A stretch of DNA of 64,000 nt. Source: Candidatus Pelearchaeum maunauluense (GTDB taxonomy: Archaea > Thermoproteota > Nitrososphaeria_A > Caldarchaeales > Caldarchaeaceae). The position numbers and the translations under genes are program-made. Location: contig JANVYQ010000005.1 of assembly GCA_030059675.1 (NCBI GenBank), positions 58,372 through 122,371 of the forward strand, read 5' to 3'. The notes beneath the pieces were generated by a model. That model ran no database searches and had not been told where the DNA came from. It saw nothing but the letters and a program-made list of their open reading frames with translations. Below, one piece after another: positions 61,955 to 64,000 of this stretch; positions within the stretch are counted from its first letter, which is position 1, and each line of letters opens with the position of its first letter.

Positions 61955-64000
61955 GTTTTTCTCTAGTTTCGAGAAGCCGCCGACGCGCGTTAGCTCGTAT
62001 AGCTGGTCAGCCGCCTCCTCCACCTCCCTATCATGGGTAACAACTATAGCTTGTGGGAGTAGCGCTCCCTCGCGTCTGAAGTTTGAGAGAAGCCTGACCA
62101 GCTCTCGCCGTTTCTCAGAGTCTAAATGTATTGTCGGCTCGTCCATGATTAGACACCCAACCTTCTCCCCCGCTAGTGCGGCAGCTACAGCTAGGCGGAG
62201 CGAGAGGGCTACAGCTATCTTCTCACCACCGCTTAGAGCATCTATAGGCTGCTCACCATCAGGCCCGTAGAGGTATATGTTATAATCCTCGTCAAGCCTT
62301 ATGTCGCTATAAGCCATGTTAAATGCTTGGAGGAATCGTCTTGCGTTGGCTTCAAGGCTAGCCTTGGTCGTTGAGCGTGCTGCGCGTTGAGCGCCGTCTC
62401 TACCAAATACCTGCCGTATGGCAGCAAGCCTGCGGAGCATATCTTCAAGCTGCGCCATCTTCCTGGCAGCCCTCTCAGCCTCCTCACACTCTCTACGTAG
62501 CCGCAAGACCTCCGTGTTGAGCGCTTTTTCACGCTCATCCAACCGCGCTGCTTCTTCGCGTATCTTAGCCAGCTTTTCCTGGATGCTACGGACAGCTCCT
62601 AAAGCGTTCTCGTATGCGGTTTCATCAAATCTTATTGCTGTCAGCTCCTGCTCCAGGCGGCGTAGCTCGCGCTCCTTCTCACCCAGCTCTGCCGCGAGCC
62701 TACTCCTCTCCGCGGCTATCTTCTCAGGAGGGCCGAACATATCCAACACACCGCGGAGTCTTAGATATTTTTCACGTCTATCGCGTAGTTTCTCAAGCTC
62801 TTGACGCCGTTTAGATAGCTTGTCGGTAATCATCCTCTCCTTCTCCTTGTAGTCGCTCAACCTCTTCAGCTCCTCCTCAATCTTCTTGGATTCGCGTTTC
62901 TTAGCTTCAAGGCGCTCAAGTAGTGATGAGAAGTTCTCGGCGCTTATCCTGAGTAATGCATCCCTCTCCTGGGTGAGTGTCTCCAAGAGGGCTTCTACAC
63001 GATTCTTATGTGTAAGGAGATGTCGCCTCTTCTCTTTAAGCTCCCCGTATTCGCGGTTTAATCTGTCTGTAATTTCCTGTAAGTGCTGCTGTGTTAGAGC
63101 CTGGCCACATAGTGGGCACTTATCGCTGGCGAGTCTAAGTCTCTCCAAATTCTCGCTACGAATGCTAAGCTCCGACTCAACAGCGCCCAGCTCCCTCTCA
63201 ATCTCCCTGATCTTCTCTTTAGCATCGTATAGCCTATTATCAGCTTCCCTCAGAAGCCTGCCCCGCACCTCCAAGAAATTATCAAGCTCCACAGCGGTGT
63301 CGGTAAGTCTGGAAAGCTGGCCTAACAGCTCGTTGAGCTCGCGTTCAACATCGCGTATTTCGCGTCGCGTATTTTCAAGCGATTCACGCAACATCTTCTC
63401 ACGGCCTAGGGCTGGCCTAATCTCATCCAACTCATGCTGGAGATTTTGGATTTCATTCTCAACCCTCTCTACGGCAGTTAGGCCTTCTTCATGCTTGGAA
63501 AGCTCTGAGCTAGCCTCTTCAACCATCTTAAGCCTCTTATCCGCCTCGTTGAGACGCTCACGCAGTATATTCACCTCGTTTCTAATTTTGTTGGCCTCGT
63601 TTGATAGGCTCTCATGTCGCCGCTTCATGCGCTCCAAATCCTCAACGCGGTGCTCAGCGTTGGCCAGCTCTTCTGAGGCCTTCTCCAACTCTCCCATGAT
63701 GCGCTGCTTACTACTACTTATCTCGGATAACTCGTTCTCAGCGTTCTCCAGCTTTAGGCGGGTCTCATTAAGGTTCTTGGCGATGCTTGAGTAGTGGGAT
63801 ATTCTATCCTCTATTAGTTTTATTGGTAGGCGTAGGGCGCTCCATATTCTCTCTAGCGTCTCAATCCCTAGCAGTTCTGCGATTATCTTCTTACGCTCCG
63901 CTGGGCGCATCTCTATTAGCCGCGCTATCTCCCCCTGCCTGACGAAGACAGCGTTCATAAACACCTCCCTCCCCATTCCGAGGAGCTTCTCCAGCTCTGG
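61928..64000 (-). CDS. rad50: DNA double-strand-break repair ATPase Rad50 (C-terminal ~690 residues; N-terminus beyond window)
   Basis: The frame continues past the window edge. The first visible part ELEKLLGMGREVFMNAVFVRQGEIARLI is in the N-terminal lobe, after the P-loop that lies outside. Then long coiled coil, the zinc hook CPLCGQ (Cys-x2-Cys) near the middle, the returning coiled coil, and the C-terminal lobe with ALSGGEKIAVALSLRLAVAAAL signature, Walker B LIMDEPTIHLD and switch VVTHDREVEEAADQLYEL. Works with Mre11, expected on the far side of the window. Stop TGA-type at 61928 overlaps the SLOG gene. Confidence 0.97.
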   Translation of the reverse strand, partial: PELEKLLGMGREVFMNAVFVRQGEIARLIEMRPAERKKIIAELLGIETLERIWSALRLPIKLIEDRISHYSSIAKNLNETRLKLENAENELSEISSSKQRIMGELEKASEELANAEHRVEDLERMKRRHESLSNEANKIRNEVNILRERLNEADKRLKMVEEASSELSKHEEGLTAVERVENEIQNLQHELDEIRPALGREKMLRESLENTRREIRDVERELNELLGQLSRLTDTAVELDNFLEVRGRLLREADNRLYDAKEKIREIERELGAVESELSIRSENLERLRLASDKCPLCGQALTQQHLQEITDRLNREYGELKEKRRHLLTHKNRVEALLETLTQERDALLRISAENFSSLLERLEAKKRESKKIEEELKRLSDYKEKERMITDKLSKRRQELEKLRDRREKYLRLRGVLDMFGPPEKIAAERSRLAAELGEKERELRRLEQELTAIRFDETAYENALGAVRSIQEKLAKIREEAARLDEREKALNTEVLRLRRECEEAERAARKMAQLEDMLRRLAAIRQVFGRDGAQRAARSTTKASLEANARRFLQAFNMAYSDIRLDEDYNIYLYGPDGEQPIDALSGGEKIAVALSLRLAVAAALAGEKVGCLIMDEPTIHLDSEKRRELVRLLSNFRREGALLPQAIVVTHDREVEEAADQLYELTRVGGFSKLEKNLPTPPTLS

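Overview
The window is archaeal chromosome, gene dense and without any intact mobile element. The archaeal assignment rests on TATA boxes about 25 bases before many starts (several genes look leaderless), frequent GTG/TTG starts, a tRNA-Asn whose intron has a clean bulge-helix-bulge, an archaeal RtcB, a two-domain Cdc48/VAT ATPase next to an ESCRT-III (CdvB-type) gene, a type II methionine aminopeptidase, a KaiC/RadA-like ATPase and Rad50. ESCRT-III and a topoisomerase with a eukaryote-like Top3 motif point to the TACK group (Thermoproteota), possibly near Caldarchaeales/Aigarchaeota. That placement is inference; no rRNA or ribosomal protein gene is present to test it.

Layout. 1-1.2 kb: acyl-CoA carboxylase carboxyltransferase (partial) divergent from biotin protein ligase. 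1.2-8.6 kb: nucleoside phosphorylase, hydantoinase/oxoprolinase subunits HyuB and HyuA separated by a DUF996 membrane protein, an HTH regulator with an apparent +1 frameshift, and a KaiC-like ATPase; then a Thr-rich surface protein. 8.8-16.6 kb: a B12 island with the cobalamin-binding subunit of methylmalonyl-CoA mutase, intron-bearing tRNA-Asn, CbiA, an asparagine-synthetase-like enzyme, a BtuFCD-type importer with an inverted repeat at its promoter, and a second BtuF-like protein. 16.6-22 kb: CTP synthase, tRNA-Ala, a tiny C2H2 zinc-finger gene, phosphoglycerate kinase, RidA, a HAD phosphatase and a bacterial-type GAPDH. 22-27 kb: a branched-chain amino acid (Liv) ABC transporter as two divergent operons. 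27-30 kb: LutB-LutA fusion, cobalamin adenosyltransferase, DUF3786.

30.6-38.3 kb: CinA-like protein, phosphoglucose/phosphomannose isomerase, SpoIIM-like protein, prepilin peptidase, glutamate dehydrogenase, phosphoribosyltransferase, MiaB-like methylthiotransferase and ThiI. 38.3-43.4 kb: membrane proteins (a coiled-coil surface protein broken by a one-base frameshift, an ICMT-like protein, two DoxX-like proteins, a GT-C-like protein). 43.3-43.8 kb: hairpin-rich DNA that may be a transposon relic. 43.8-48.4 kb: RtcB, Cdc48, ESCRT-III. 48.4-52.6 kb: cupin, two zinc alcohol dehydrogenases, an orphan 2-oxoacid dehydrogenase E2 and a CoA-binding protein. 52.6-64 kb: methionine aminopeptidase, zinc ribbon, DUF1512, Top3-like topoisomerase, sugar nucleotidyltransferase, a large acidic/coiled-coil surface protein divergent from a membrane-bound HTH regulator, a SLOG-fold protein and the C-terminal part of Rad50.

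Taken together the genes suggest an amino-acid- and organic-acid-using organism. Liv import, hydantoinase, glutamate dehydrogenase, LutBA and the E2/dehydrogenase genes feed carbon in. Carboxylase, biotin ligase, B12-dependent mutase, B12 uptake, corrinoid amidation and adenosylation would serve a propionyl-CoA/methylmalonyl-CoA route. The two one-base frameshifts each restore a coherent coiled-coil protein and deserve a check against reads.
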